From Glandiceps talaboti (lineage: Eukaryota; Hemichordata; Enteropneusta; Spengelidae): 64,000 nucleotides of DNA. The notes beneath the pieces were generated by a model, which ran no database searches, was not told where the DNA came from, and saw only the letters and a list, made by a program, of their open reading frames with translations. Both the position numbers and the translations under genes were made by a program. Below, one piece after another: positions 1 through 27,500 of the stretch. Numbering within the stretch: the stretch's first letter is position 1; each line of letters opens with the position of its first letter. The stretch is taken from NCBI RefSeq assembly GCF_964340395.1, contig NC_135571.1, forward strand, positions 1,185,754-1,249,753, given 5' to 3'.

Positions 1-504
1 CCCTATACTCAAGTTGTACCGATGTATTACATTGTGTCTCTTTGTCCTACATTGTACACATATCTAGACTCATCATACCAATATTTAAGATTTGTGATCG
101 CAGATCTTCAGATATAAATCAAACTACCATAATTATGTGATCAGATAAGAGTAAGGATATATATGTAAGTGGTCTAAGGTTTTCATGATAGTAGAATGTA
201 TATTGTACTATTTGGAGGGATGTTATACTTTCTGAAATTTATTCATTTACGGGTTATGAGATAATTTTTACACATTGAAAAATACAATTTTATTTATATT
301 ATTTGTAAGAATAAGAATAATGATTAATTTTAATTGCTATGCTGGTAGAATCAGTGTTGTATTTTTCTTATTGAAAGACATTCAAGTTCTAGACATTGAT
401 TAATGTATGAATTTGAATTCAGACTGTAAGATATATGCTGAAATAATCAAAGGGGAAATTCTACTCCATAAAATAAAATTCATCTTCATGTAAATTCTAT
501 ACTC

Positions 505-573
505 TATGAATATTCATGACAATATGAATATTCATGACAATGTGAATATTCATGACAATATGAATATTCATGA
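505..573. repeat. 18-bp tandem repeat, about 4 copies
   Basis: The unit TATGAATATTCATGACAA repeats about four times with one or two substitutions. Each unit contains the palindrome TGAATATTCA. It lies in presumed KCNQ1 intron 1. Confidence 0.9.
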
Positions 574-860
574 CTCCTAAGTGCATATCAGACATTGATT
601 CATGTTTGAGTTATATTACCTTCAGATTGATACTCATGAATATTCATTGATCATCTAATACATGTACATGTCAGCTGAATACCCTGTGAAATTGGACCAT
701 TGCTAGAACAATTCTTGTAAACCAGAGCTGCTATTTTTTCCATGACACCTGTCTATTGACAGTGCCATAAGAGAGGCTGTGGTTTGCGACGATGTGTAAA
801 ATCATGAAATGACTCACCAGAACCAAAAATTTATGAAAATGTCTTTATTTCCTAGAGTGG
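557..860. mobile_element. Diverged copy of the 17-kb fold-back element family
   Basis: CATGACTCCTAAGTGC near 569-584 is identical to the centre of the palindrome at 17019-17547. Sequence near 803-850 (ATCATGAAATGACTC followed by AACC, AAAATTTATGAAAATG) resembles that element's right arm. The spacing and order suggest an old degraded copy rather than chance similarity. No terminal duplication was identified. Confidence 0.5.
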
Positions 861-1739
861 TTTAGCACCTTTGAAATATCTTTTAAATACACCAGTAGTC
901 CAAATCACATGCCTTGAGGGGTCCTATGCTACAAATATCTATCCAGTAACTTTAGCATTCTTATGTAAATCTTTGTTTCTAAGGTGACATTGACTGTGAT
1001 TTATGAACATTTATGAAAGTTTCCCCGAGAGAACTCTGACATCTTGCAAATAAACAGAATTCAACATATTGGTCTAAACTTGCCAAACCTACTTACATGG
1101 TGGTTGTGACAGCATGTAATGTGAAGTTACCATTGAATAGCTACCTTCTTGCTTGCATGTTTACTACAACACACCTTGCTAGGGAGAAGAGCGCCCTCAA
1201 ACAGTATTTTCATGGTAGTCTTTTGTTTTTATTATAAACTTGCAAATGACTCATATGTTACTAATACATTCAATGATCCTTTTGGTCAGTGATAGATCAA
1301 TGAGATCACATTGCTATCATGTGGTATTGATATTATGAATTGTATTTTTTTGTTAATCATATCGAAACAGTGACCTGAGTTTTTATTTAGCACTTCCCCA
1401 AATTTAGTCTAGCTGCTACTGGTAGACCTTCTGGCTTTCTTCTGATACAATACAAGTGACTGAAGAATGTCCACCCTCAATAGTAATCGACCATAGGTCT
1501 CTTGTCTAGCAGCAAGACTGTAATGCCAAACTACTCAAAGTATGTTATAATTATTACCCCAGGTATGGACCAATAGTAGCACAACAACCTTCTATACTTC
1601 AATTCCCCAGGGAGTACCATACAATCCATTACAGCTCCTGTAAGCACATGGGATGAAATTTGAGATTCAATCAATCGGGCTTGAAACCATGGTACACATT
1701 GACTTATTGTTCCCTGTTCTCTTTTTCTCTTTATTACAG

Positions 1740-16506
<14,767 letters not shown>

Positions 16507-17018
16507 CTATGGAAACCAAAAGGCAATACCTAAATTTCAAAAGAAGGCAATATTTTTTACAGTTATTGTATGTTTCATAACTTACAAGGTAGTTTACTGA
16601 ACGTAAAGCGAATTCAGAGATCGATATGCTAATTAGGTATAGTTTGACTAGCGCCCTCTATCACTGTAATCTGTTAAGGTACTTTTAGCAGGATGTCTTT
16701 GAGTGTTACTATAGTGATAGATGATGGTTATCATTGGTTGCTTTCTTCCTGATATAACCAGATGAAATAGGACACGTGTTGGAATTCACCACTCTTGTAT
16801 TTACTCTCTACTGAATAATGCACACAGTTTTATAAAAATACATTTTGAAATGTCCTGAAAGGCATGCTGAAATACAACTAACGCAACCAAAAATTATATG
16901 ACATGTGAATATAATATTTTACTTGACCGATGAAAACATTGATAGAGTCACACCTTCTTCAAAGTTATGCAAGCCAACATGAAACACTGTTTTTTAGGAT
17001 CTTAAAGGGAAATGCCAC

Positions 17019-17547
17019 TTCAAGAAATAGATGTATTTTCGTAAACTTTGGGTTGTGGAGAGTCATTTCATGATTTCTCATCACAAATTTAGTGTGATTG
17101 CCAAAAAACACCAAATTGAAACTCTGTGTCACGTCTATTGTTCTTTAATACACTGGTCCACCATTGCATCATGGGACTTAGCAGATATACATATTCATGA
17201 GATGGACACTGAATATTCATGACTCCTAAGTGCTTATTACTGTTTGATAGGTAGTCATGAAATATTCAGTGTTCATCCAATGCATATGTATGTCTACTAA
17301 GTCCCATGATGCAATGGTTTAACAGTGAACACAATAAAGGTGAAATAGAGTTTCACATGGTAGGACAAGAAGCAGTCATTAGAATATGGCCAAAAGAAGT
17401 TGAAAATTACTTGATTTGATATAAAGTTAGAATTTTTTGACAAGTTTCAATTTGGTGTTTTTTGGCAATCACGCTAAATTTGTGATGAGAAATCATGAAA
17501 TGACTCTCCACAACCGAAAGTTTACGAAAATACATCTATGTCTTGAA
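17019..17547. mobile_element. Palindromic fold-back element, 529 bp
   Basis: Outer arms 17019-17122 and 17444-17547 (104 bp each) are near-perfect reverse complements: the left begins TTCAAGAAATAGATGTATTT and the right ends with its complement. The interior is also palindromic: CCATTGCATCATGGGACTTA near 17161 pairs with the complementary block near 17300-17318. There is no coding capacity. The whole could fold into one long hairpin, as expected of a MITE or fold-back transposon. A related degraded copy lies at 557-860. Confidence 0.85.
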
Positions 17548-17664
17548 GGTTTGTCTTGAAGGTTATGACATCAACTTTGTGTGGTTAAACACACACATAC
17601 GAAGATATTTTCAAAAGGAGGCTACCAGCAACTTTGATGCCAGTCCACTCATGCTGGTCCAAGG

Positions 17665-18202
17665 TTGTTTGTTCCTGAACAGCACCCCTAGTGACCAAAG
17701 TATGATTTCTTTTGTTTTTCTGATAACTCTTGGGCGCGTTTAATTTGCACAATCATGATCATGATTTATCAATCACAATTATGATTTTATGTTTGATAAA
17801 TACCAATCACAATCATGATTGGTAATCACAGTAATCATGCCCCGAACCATGATTTACGTGATTACAAGATGGCAGTCAACGTAATCATAGGGGGATCGTG
17901 CGCCCGTGGCTGACGGCAAGTTAGAAATGATGGAAAACATTATGTACATAAATTATGTTCGGTCTGATTGGTAATTTGTTATCATTGTAGTCATTTTGAC
18001 GATGTAAAATCATTTAATTTATCGGAAATATGCGAAATCGTGATTGAGCGTTTTGTTTACAACCTGGTTCCGAGAAATGACATCGGATTAATCACAATCA
18101 TGTTTGGGCAAATCGAATGTGCCTCTGGTCACTTCAGCTGTTTGTTCATGAACAGCATCCCTAGTGACCAAAGTATGATTTCTTTTGTTTTTTGTAATAA
18201 CT
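17665..18202. repeat. Pair of about 63-bp direct repeats flanking 410 bp
   Basis: GTTTGTTCCTGAACAGCACC, then CCTAGTGACCAAAGTATGATTTCTTTTGTTTTT (17665-17727), recurs at 18139-18202 with few changes. Between them are many ATCATGATT motifs. The arrangement could be a segmental duplication or an insertion between duplicated flanks. Confidence 0.7.
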
Positions 18203-19482
18203 GGAACTGGGGTTTATTAAACTCATTACTGTAAACAGATTAATCATAACTCACATGTTATACAATTTTTGGTTGTGTTTTATATCAAAATAACTAAATA
18301 CTTCAACATTATGAAAATTAAGATTGTTGACATTAAGTCTGTTCATAGTATCAAAATAAAAAATGTCAATATGTTCTTATTAATAAATTCACTTGTAGAG
18401 TACAGGACAATTTGTTCATAGTAACAAATAATTTGTTATACTTTGATATTGATAACTATGTTCATAGTAACAAATATTCAAATCATAGATTGTTCATAAT
18501 AGCAAATATTCTAAGTCCATGATTGTTCATAATAAGGAATTATTCATATAGCACTTGTTCATATATTATTCTTTCTAACAAATTGTTCATATTAACAAAA
18601 TCTTCATTATAGTGATTCCAGATTCATTTTGTTGGGTATTCTATCACATCTCTAGTAATATAGATAGAAAGACAGTTCACATTAACAAAATGGCGTTGGA
18701 TCAAGCTGTATTTTGAAATCAGTGCAAAAACATACGTTTGACTTTTCTGTAAGTGTGATTTGTTTTGTTTGTCACTTTATGCAAATATTAGAAACCTTTA
18801 GAACAGTTGGCCATGAACAAGAACTATTTATTAGTAGAATCTTTTCATATTCAAGATAAAGTCGCTGTCATTTTGTTAATAATGACATAATTATGTGTTC
18901 ATAATTCCAATCCTGTTGGTATATATTCTTCTATTACACATTTTTTGAAATATTATTCCAAAAAATTACGTCTTTCAAATCCTATTTTATGAGAAAAAAA
19001 TATTTCAGCATTAGTAGATTTAGTGTTTTGATTTAAATATGTTAAATAGCCAATCACATTTTTAGATTTAGATACTGAATATTCATAGATGTATCATGTT
19101 AATATTTATTAGCATATGATTGGTTGTAAAATTTCTCATATTTTTAGTAGCCAATAAGATTCTAAGAGTAGTTCATGAATATTCATTAATATATCATGTT
19201 TTTGAATTTTAAGATCTGATTGGTTGTAATTGTCTTTTAAGTGTGAATAAATTTTGTGTGATTAATTCTAACAGAAAAAAAGAAAAAAAAACATCCTTAA
19301 AAACTATGCAGATCTGGGCTAATTTACTGATATTTTGGAAGCATTTTATGTGTTTTCACTGTAAATTTTGACCTTCAAAACTAAGGGTATCTATCTCATA
19401 TTGTGTATTTTCACTGTATGTTGTGTATTTTTACTTAATGTCGTGTATTTTTACTTAATGTCCTGTATTTGTGGATAAACTT

Positions 19483-19939
19483 AAAGGGGAGCAAACACGA
19501 GGCTGGTTTTATTTTAATTGCATTTCGTTATGCTTAATGGGAACCCTCAAAAGTTATTTTCACCAAACCTACATCGTGCAACCTCTTAAAAGTAGAATTA
19601 CAAATATTGATAAATCTGGCAAACAAGATGACATCTGTACACTTGGGTGAGGCATTCTGGGAATGAAACATACAGTAGTATGAAATAACCTTTAACCTTT
19701 GCCAAGACAATACTGAAGCTGTTGTTGAAAGATTAGGAGCTTCTCACTTTGTTTGTTTTCCCAGCATGCCTCACGCTAGAGTGCAGAAGACTTATTGTTA
19801 GCCTCATAATTTGCCAATATTTATAACTCTATTTCAGAAAGGTCACATGATGCAGCATTGGTGAATTTAACGTTCTCGGTCTCCTAAGCTTAATGACATG
19901 CAGTGCAAATAAAATCAACCTTAGTTTTGTTCCCCTTTT
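19483..19939. mobile_element. MITE-like element with about 28-bp inverted ends
   Basis: The left end AAAGGGGAGCAAACACGAGG and the right end (complement AAAAGGGGAACAAAACTAAG) are imperfect inverted repeats continuing into GGTTTTATTTT / GGTTGATTTTATTT. An internal pair, GTGAGGCATTCTGGGAATGA and the complement of CCCAGCATGCCTCAC, shows the interior also folds back. The element is 457 bp with no coding capacity. Confidence 0.78.
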
Positions 19940-20640
19940 ATATTTTGTATTTTCAAGATAAACTTATAATAATGTCTCAGAGTAAATATTTGATGTAAAT
20001 TATCATTAACTTATTACCGTTCCTCTGAGAACAAGTTACTGTTTAAAAATGATTTCATTTTCATCTGTTTTTTATAGCATTTACTTCAACTTTGAGGATG
20101 TTTGACATTTGATTCAAGAGTGTTACCATGGTAATTTGTAGTTGTATATTTGTGAAGTGACGAATGTAGTGCTGTGAACTGGAAAATTATTTGCATAAGA
20201 CTTTATCGTGAAATTTGAAGTCAAATTATCAGAGCGAATGTCAACTTTGTCATCTGGCATAAAAAGGACGTACCATCTTCAAAGTTATGTCAAGATATAT
20301 AAGGAATGTGTGAATTTATCAGCATTCCAAAGAACTTGATTGTTTTAAAATATTGCAAATATAGTCATAGTTAAAGAGGTACAGGGAATAAAAGAGTTTA
20401 CAGTCAAACCTGGGTCCCCTGGTATGTCCCACAAGTCGTGCAAGCTCCCCTAGCTTTTTGCAAAGTTTCTTCCACAAGTCAAATTGAGCTCCCCTAGCTT
20501 TTTGCAAAGAGTCTCCCACAGGCCAAACTAACTATTTTGCAAAGTGTATTTCTCAAATATTGGACAAAATACACAAAACTGTGCATTTATAAAATGTTAA
20601 TATTTGTACTGGGGTACCAACTCTCTGCACATTATTTAGA

Positions 20641-21021
20641 TTTACAACTGCTGACATCAAACTGTGGATGAATGGAACCTGTTACAAACAGTGAAAGTAA
20701 ACAACTGAATTGGATTAATAACACTTGGCACAGCATGTTGGAAGTACAGAGAGAATTGTATAACCTTTCATGGTTTGATAAGAACAGTTTTATGGCCTCT
20801 TTATGTGTACATGAAATGCCAGGGGAACTGAAATCTGTTTGTGAACGTGAACTATTATGTAAAGTGGCAATAAAACTGTTTTTATCAAATAATGTAATGT
20901 AATACAAGTCTCTGTACTTCCAACATGTTGTGCCAAGTGTTATTAATCCAATTCAGTTGTTTATTTAATTTCCTGTTTGTAACAGGTTCCATTCATGCAA
21001 GGTCTGATGTCATCAGTTGTA
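20641..21021. mobile_element. Palindromic fold-back element, about 380 bp
   Basis: TTTACAACTGCTGACATCA at the left pairs with TGATGTCATCAGTTGTAAA at the right. ATGAATGGAACCTGTTACAA and AGTTG...CCAATTC, plus TTGGCACA..CATGTTGGAAGTACAGAG, are all repeated in reverse complement in the right arm. The inner pair GATAAGAACAGTTTTAT / ATAAAACTGTTTTTATC makes the palindrome nearly complete. No protein is encoded. Confidence 0.85.
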
Positions 21022-21834
21022 AATGTCCAAACATAAACAAATAAACACTAATCACAATTAAACCACTTGAAATGGTGAGAAAATTATGAAAGCAAGAATT
21101 TTCCAGTTCATAGAATGTAGTACTAGTAGAAAACATAAGACGTGCAATACATATAGATGTGATACAACAAACTTTGTTAAGAATTAAATGAATATTATCA
21201 AATATCTCTACTCTATAAATTTTTAGCTCCATAACAAAATTCATTCAAAGTACACGCATGTGCAATGACATTTTTTGATGTCAACAATTATTAGTTGCCG
21301 AATACTTACATTTTATTTATCACGGCAAATCTGTGACAGAATGGATGTCATTGGCTACTGGTATGTGAATGTAGCATGTGATTGGATACCAAGAATAATA
21401 GCAACCAATCACATGCAGGTTGTCATGTGTTAGTAGACGAATTCTTGTCAAATGTTTTTAATTTGTCTTACTTTTACAAGAATTGGTTTTTTTGATGTAA
21501 AAATTGGAACAAGAACCGCAGAGATAGCATTCTCCACCATCACATGAAAATGACAGTTAATGACCTCTCACCAAGAACTTGGTTTAATTTAGGTAGAAAT
21601 GAAAATGTTTACATACGGAGTCACAAATAATTGAAAAATGAATTCCAAATTTTAATTTGTTTCACACTTTGAATATATTTAATTGTATCATAATGACTAT
21701 AAATTCTCCAAAAACTAGTCATTTTGTACTTTGGGGGAAATGCCTTCATTTACAGTTTAAAATAATAACTAGAGAAAATATCTGTAACGTCTTACTAAAC
21801 ATAATCATTATTTTGAGAGGTCGTTTATAACATT

Positions 21835-21975
21835 TAGACTTTTTAAGTCTCTGGGTGTAGAGAGCTTCTTGAGATAGTAACACCATACCAAGAAAAGTCT
21901 CTGGGTGTAGAGGGGTTCTTGAGATAGTAACACAACGACGAATCTTTGGGTGTAGAGAGCATCTTGGGATAGTAA
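21835..21975. repeat. About 57-bp tandem repeat, 3 copies
   Basis: AGTCTCTGGGTGTAGAGAGC, TTCTTGAGATAGTAACAC and a short spacer occur three times, the last copy more diverged (AATCTTTGGGTGTAGAGAGC). Confidence 0.85.
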
Positions 21976-23412
21976 CCAGACAGGTATATGGACTAACCAT
22001 ACTGGCATCATTGAGTTCTGGTTCATTATGTAAAACACAATGATGACTTCAGAGAATATTCCATACAAAAATGTTAAAGCTCTGTGTACAAAAAAGTCTC
22101 AACACATGCTGTTTCATGCTGTGGATACACATTTTAAATTTTCTTGGTTTCAACCCCCTGGTTTGATATATATGTAGACCAGTCCATTATGTGTTTGTAG
22201 GGGTGAAATGTTGTCAACTTCTTAACTTTTTCAAGAAATGTACAATGCAATAATGAGTGATTGTCAGTGATTTTGGTTTCTCTTTTGAAGATGCAATTTT
22301 GTAGGAAATGACATTATTTATTGTTATTTTGATGAAAGTACTTAAAGACCAGGGTTTCAATCCTCAGTTCTCTATTTGTGATATCTAATCAGTGAACCAT
22401 AATGATTACAGATAGTTAGTTTATTTAGGACTACCTCTTTCTATATCTCTGCCAGACATAAATTTTAATCCACATTCAAACTAGTTTTCTGAAATCATGA
22501 AAACAAGAGAATTTTGACTGTTCAACACAGAGGGTGTAAAAACACCAATAGTCTGATCATGAAGACATGTATATATATATATTAGTAGGATTGAAATATT
22601 TATGGAAAACCTTGATTAAACTACTCTTGTATAGTTTTAATACATGTCTTCAATGTCAATAAAAATTGTCTTCTGGCGTTGTTAATGAAGTTGATGGCAT
22701 AATTATGTGGGAGTTATCTTGACAATAAATAATACGTTCAAAACCAGATTTCACTTCCGTCAATAGCAAGCGATAATTAAGTAGAATTTAGGAAGTAGAA
22801 TACAATAATTAATTGGAATAATCAGAACCCCCCCCCAACCCATCAAGAAACGAGAGATAAACTCAGCTTATGTCTTTTTAAATCTACATTACTTGTTACT
22901 ATATTCTCTAAGTGTTTCAGATTTCTACAAGAGAACTAACTTTTGTTGAACCTTGTTGATTATGGTGGTATGTCATCAATGAAGACTTGTCATGAGTTTT
23001 TCAGACATGTATTAGTACCACCCAGATATTGAACATGTTTTCTTTAAAGTTCAGATGTTAGCAGGAAAAGCTTACAGTTGCCATGATCACAGTTTATTAA
23101 AGTTACAGTTGCCATGGTCACAGTTACCATAGTTAGTTACTATAGTTACAACACTTTATAGATATGATTAGGTTTTCATAGAAGCATACTTTGATTTCAA
23201 AATAACACAAATAATGTCATTCCTCGTATTGTCTTTTCTTACTTAGCACATTTACACAACTATTTATCATGTAGCATTTGTGACTTCATTACCATAGCAA
23301 CTGTATTTTCAGGGATTTTATGAAGCTTTGACTGACTGACTTATGTTGATTGACATCACTTAGAATAAAGAAAGTTGTCATGTTGTACTGAAGAGTGTTT
23401 CTAATGTGTCAT

Positions 23413-23451
23413 ACATGTTTGTATGTATGTATGTATGTATGTATGTATGTA

Positions 23452-23508
<57 letters not shown>

Positions 23509-23725
23509 ATGTATGTATGTATGTATATATGTATGGATGGATGACAGGATGTAGCACACGCAAATGCACGGACAGACAGACTATCTGTGTCTTTATAATA
23601 ATCATTCCTTCTGATGTAGTTCATAATTCTTGTTAATAGTTAATACACCCATGATATCTATCACGGCTTTCATTTCTCCAAGTGTATGTGTATGCAAGCA
23701 AGCAAGCATGTGTGTGTTGTGTATG

Positions 23726-23756
<31 letters not shown>

Positions 23757-23780
23757 GTGTATGTATGTGTGTGTGTGACA
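23413..23780. repeat. (GTAT)n and (GT)n microsatellites
   Basis: A GTAT run, a GT run of about 34 bp and a second GTAT run occupy 23413-23535. A further GT/GTAT tract lies at 23708-23778. Both frames of the repeats are open but low-complexity. Confidence 0.96.
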
Positions 23781-23850
23781 GAGAAATTATTGCAAATGAA
23801 CCAAAAAGTAAAAAATTGCCAATATTAGAGACCAATGAACGTAAAAGGCA

Positions 23851-24545
23851 TCTCTATTACGTTTCATAACATCAAACTTGTAATTTAGAGTGGTTTTTGA
23901 AAAATTAAAATCAATATTTCTAAAAAAATTAATAGAAAAAATTATGAAAAATGCCATATTTTCGTTATAAACTGAAAGTCAAGATTTCTTACAACTCGCA
24001 ACACATTAATTTATGCATTAATAATGATAGGTCAACTGTAGATGGCAGTATACATCGCCAAAAGTCGATTTCTTCACAAACGTCAAAAAAGGCGAAATTG
24101 GAGCCGTTTGGACAGCAAAAACGCGTTATTGCGTAATAGTTGAAAAATGCGACTTTTTTGTGAATAACCGATAATAACGTGTCCAGGGCCAAACCAAATC
24201 ATCTCTTTTACGTTTCATAACATCAAACATGTAATTTAGAGTGGTTTTTGAAAAATTAAAATCAATATTTCTAAAAAAATTAATAGAAAAAATTATGAAA
24301 AATGCCATATTTTCGTTATAAACTGAAAGTCAAGATTTCTTACAACTCGCAACACATTAATTTATGCATTAATAATGATAGGTCAACTGTAGATGGCAGT
24401 ATACATCGCCAAAAGTCGATTTCTTCACAAACGTCAAAAAAGGCGAAATTGGAGCCGTTTGGACAGCAAAAACGCATTATTGCGTAATAGTTGAAAAATG
24501 CGACTTTTTTGTGTAGAACCGATAATAACGTGTCCACGGCCAAAT
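23851..24545 (-). repeat. Inverted left arm of 351-bp satellite (about 2 monomers)
   Basis: These 695 bp are the reverse complement of about two monomers of the array that starts at 24546, with the same 351-bp spacing (ATGCCATATTTTCG near 23951 and 24302). The left edge begins within a monomer at CATCTCTATTACGTTTCATA after unrelated sequence. The switch in orientation occurs at GGCCAAA/TATGGCATTTTT. Confidence 0.95.
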
Positions 24546-27500
24546 ATGGCATTTTTCATTAATTTTTCTATTAATTTTTTTAGAAATATTGATTTTAATT
24601 TTTCAAAAACCACTCTAAATTACATGTTTGATGTTATTAAACGTAAAAGAGATGATTTGGTTTGGCCCTGGACACGTTATTATCGGTTATTCACAAAAAA
24701 GTCGCATTTTTCAACTATTACGCAATAACGCGTTTTTGCTGTCCAAACGGCTCCAATTTCGCCTTTTTTGACGTTTGTGAAGAAATCGACTTTTGGCGAT
24801 GTATACTGCCATCTACAGTTGACCTATCATTATTAATGCATAAATTAATGTGTTGCGAGTTGTAAGAAATCTTGACTTTCAGTTTATAACGAAAATATGG
24901 CATTTTTCATAAATTTTTCTATTAATTTTTTTAGAAATATTGATTTTAATTTTTCAAAAACCACTCTAAATTACATGTTTGATGTTATGAAACGTAAAAG
25001 AGATGATTTGGTTAGGCCCTGGACACGTTATTATCGGTTATTCACAAAAAAGTCGCATTTTTCAACTATTACGCAATAACGCGTTTTTGCTGTCCAAACG
25101 GCTCCAATTTCGCCTTTTTTGACGTTTGTGAAGAAATCGACTTTTGGCGATGTATACTGCCATCTACAGTTGACCTATCATTATTAATGCATAAATTAAT
25201 GTGTTGCGAGTTGTAAGAAATCTTGACTTTCAGTTTATAACGAAAATATGGCATTTTTCATTACATTTTCTATTAATTTTTTTAGAAATATTGATTTTAA
25301 TTTTTCAAAAACCACTCTAAATTACAAGTTTGATGTTATGAAACGTAAAAGAGATGATTTGGTTTGGCCCTGGACACGTTATTATCGGTTATTCACAAAA
25401 AAGTCGCATTTTTCAACTATTACGCAATAACGCGTTTTTGCTGTCCAAACGGCTCCAATTTCGCCTTTTTTGACGTTTGTGAAGAAATCGACTTTTGGCG
25501 ATGTATACTGCCATCTACAGTTGACCTATCATTATTAATGCATAAATTAATGTGTTGCGAGTTGTAAGAAATCTTGACTTTCAGTTTATAACGAAAATAT
25601 GGCATTTTTCATAAATTTTTCTATTAATTTTTTTAGAAATATTGATTTTAATTTTTCAAAAACCACTCTAAATTACATGTTTGATGTTATGAAACGTAAA
25701 AGAGATGATTTGGTTAGGCCCTGGACACGTTATTATCGGTTATTCACAAAAAAGTCGCATTTTTCAACTATTACGCAATAACGCGTTTTTGCTGTCCAAA
25801 CGGCTCCAATTTCGCCTTTTTTGACGTTTGTGAAGAAATCGACTTTTGGCAATGTATACTGCCATCTACAGTTGACCTATCATTATTAATGCATAAATTA
25901 ATGTGTTGCGAGTTGTAAGAAATCTTGACTTTCAGTTTATAACGAAAATATGGCATTTTTCATAAATTTTTCTATTAATTTTTTTAGAAATATTGATTTT
26001 AATTTTTCAAAAACCGCTCTAAATTACATGTTTGATGTTATTAAACGTAAAAGAGATGATTTGGTTTGGCCCTGGACACGTTATTATCGGTTATTCACAA
26101 AAAAGTCGCATTTTTCAACTATTACGCAATAACGCGTTTTTGCTGTCCAAACGGCTCCAATTTCGCCTTTTTTGACGTTTGTGAAGAAATCGACTTTTGG
26201 CGATGTATACTGCCATCTACAGTTGACCTATCATTATTAATGCATAAATTAATGTGTTGCGAGTTGTAAGAAATCTTGACTTTCAGTTTATAACGAAAAT
26301 ATGGCATTTTTCATAATTTTTTCTATTAATTTTTTTAGAAATATTGATTTTAATTTTTCAAAAACCACTCTAAATTACATGTTTGATGTTATGAAACGTA
26401 AAAGAGATGATTTGGTTAGGCCCTGGACACGTTATTATCGGTTATTCACAAAAAAGTCGCATTTTTCAACTATTACGCAATAACGCGTTTTTGCTGTCCA
26501 AACGGCTCCAATTTCGCCTTTTTTGACGTTTGTGAAGAAATCGACTTTTGGCAATGTATACTGCCATCTACAGTTGACCTATCATTATTAATGCATAAAT
26601 TAATGTGTTGCGAGTTGTAAGAAATCTTGACTTTCAGTTTATAACGAAAATATGGCATTTTTCATAAATTTTTCTATTAATTTTTTTAGAAATATTGATT
26701 TTAATTTTTCAAAAACCACTCTAAATTACATGTTTGATGTTATGAAACGTAAATGAGATGATTTGGTTTGGCCCTGGACACGCTATTATCGGTTATTCAC
26801 AAAAAAGTAGCATTTTTCAACTATTACGCAATAACGCGTTTTTGCTGTCCAAACGGCTCCAATTTCGCCTTTTTTGACGTTTGTGAAGAAATCGACTTTT
26901 GGCGATGTATACTGCCATCTACAGTTGACCTATCATTATTAATGCATAAATTAATGTGTTGCGAGTTGTAAGAAATCTTGACTTTCAGTTTATAACGAAA
27001 ATATGGCATTTTTCATTACATTTTCTATTAATTTTTTTAGAAATATTGATTTTAATTTTTCAAAAACCACTCTAAATTACATGTTTGATGTTATGAAACG
27101 TAAAAGAGATGATTTGGTTTGGCCCTGGACACGTTATTATCGGTTATTCACAAAAAAGTCGCATTTTTCAACTATTACGCAATAACGCGTTTTTGCTGTC
27201 CAAACGGCTCCAATTTCGCCTTTTTTGACGTTTGTGAAGAAATCGACTTTTGGCGATGTATACTGCCATCTACAGTTGACCTATCATTATTAATGCATAA
27301 ATTAATGTGTTGCGAGTTGTAAGAAATCTTGACTTTCAGTTTATAACGAAAATATGGCATTTTTCATTACATTTTCTATTAATTTTTTTAGAAATATTGA
27401 TTTTAATTTTTCAAAAACCACTCTAAATTACATGTTTGATGTTATGAAACGTAAAAGAGATGATTTGGTTTGGCCCTGGACACGTTACTATCGGTTATTC

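Larger units (their letters stand above)
1..1739 (+). other. Presumed intron 1 of KCNQ1 (partial)
   Basis: The first recognisable KCNQ1 exon begins at 1740 and corresponds to vertebrate exon 2, so this stretch is inferred to be the end of intron 1. The channel's N-terminal exon was not found and should lie left of the window. The stretch is AT-rich and contains a short 18-bp tandem repeat and a diverged relative of the fold-back element at 17 kb. No other coding exon is evident. Confidence 0.6.
16507..23400. other. KCNQ1 3' flank and intergenic DNA, no gene seen
   Basis: After the KCNQ1 stop the sequence is AT-rich with no exon-like open frames. The 3' UTR end could not be fixed: AATAAA occurs near 17334 and 18381 but neither is decisive. 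The stretch contains the separately listed fold-back elements, degenerate TTGTTCATAGTAACAAAT repeats (18340-18600) and scattered ATGAATATTCAT palindromes. Confidence 0.6.
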
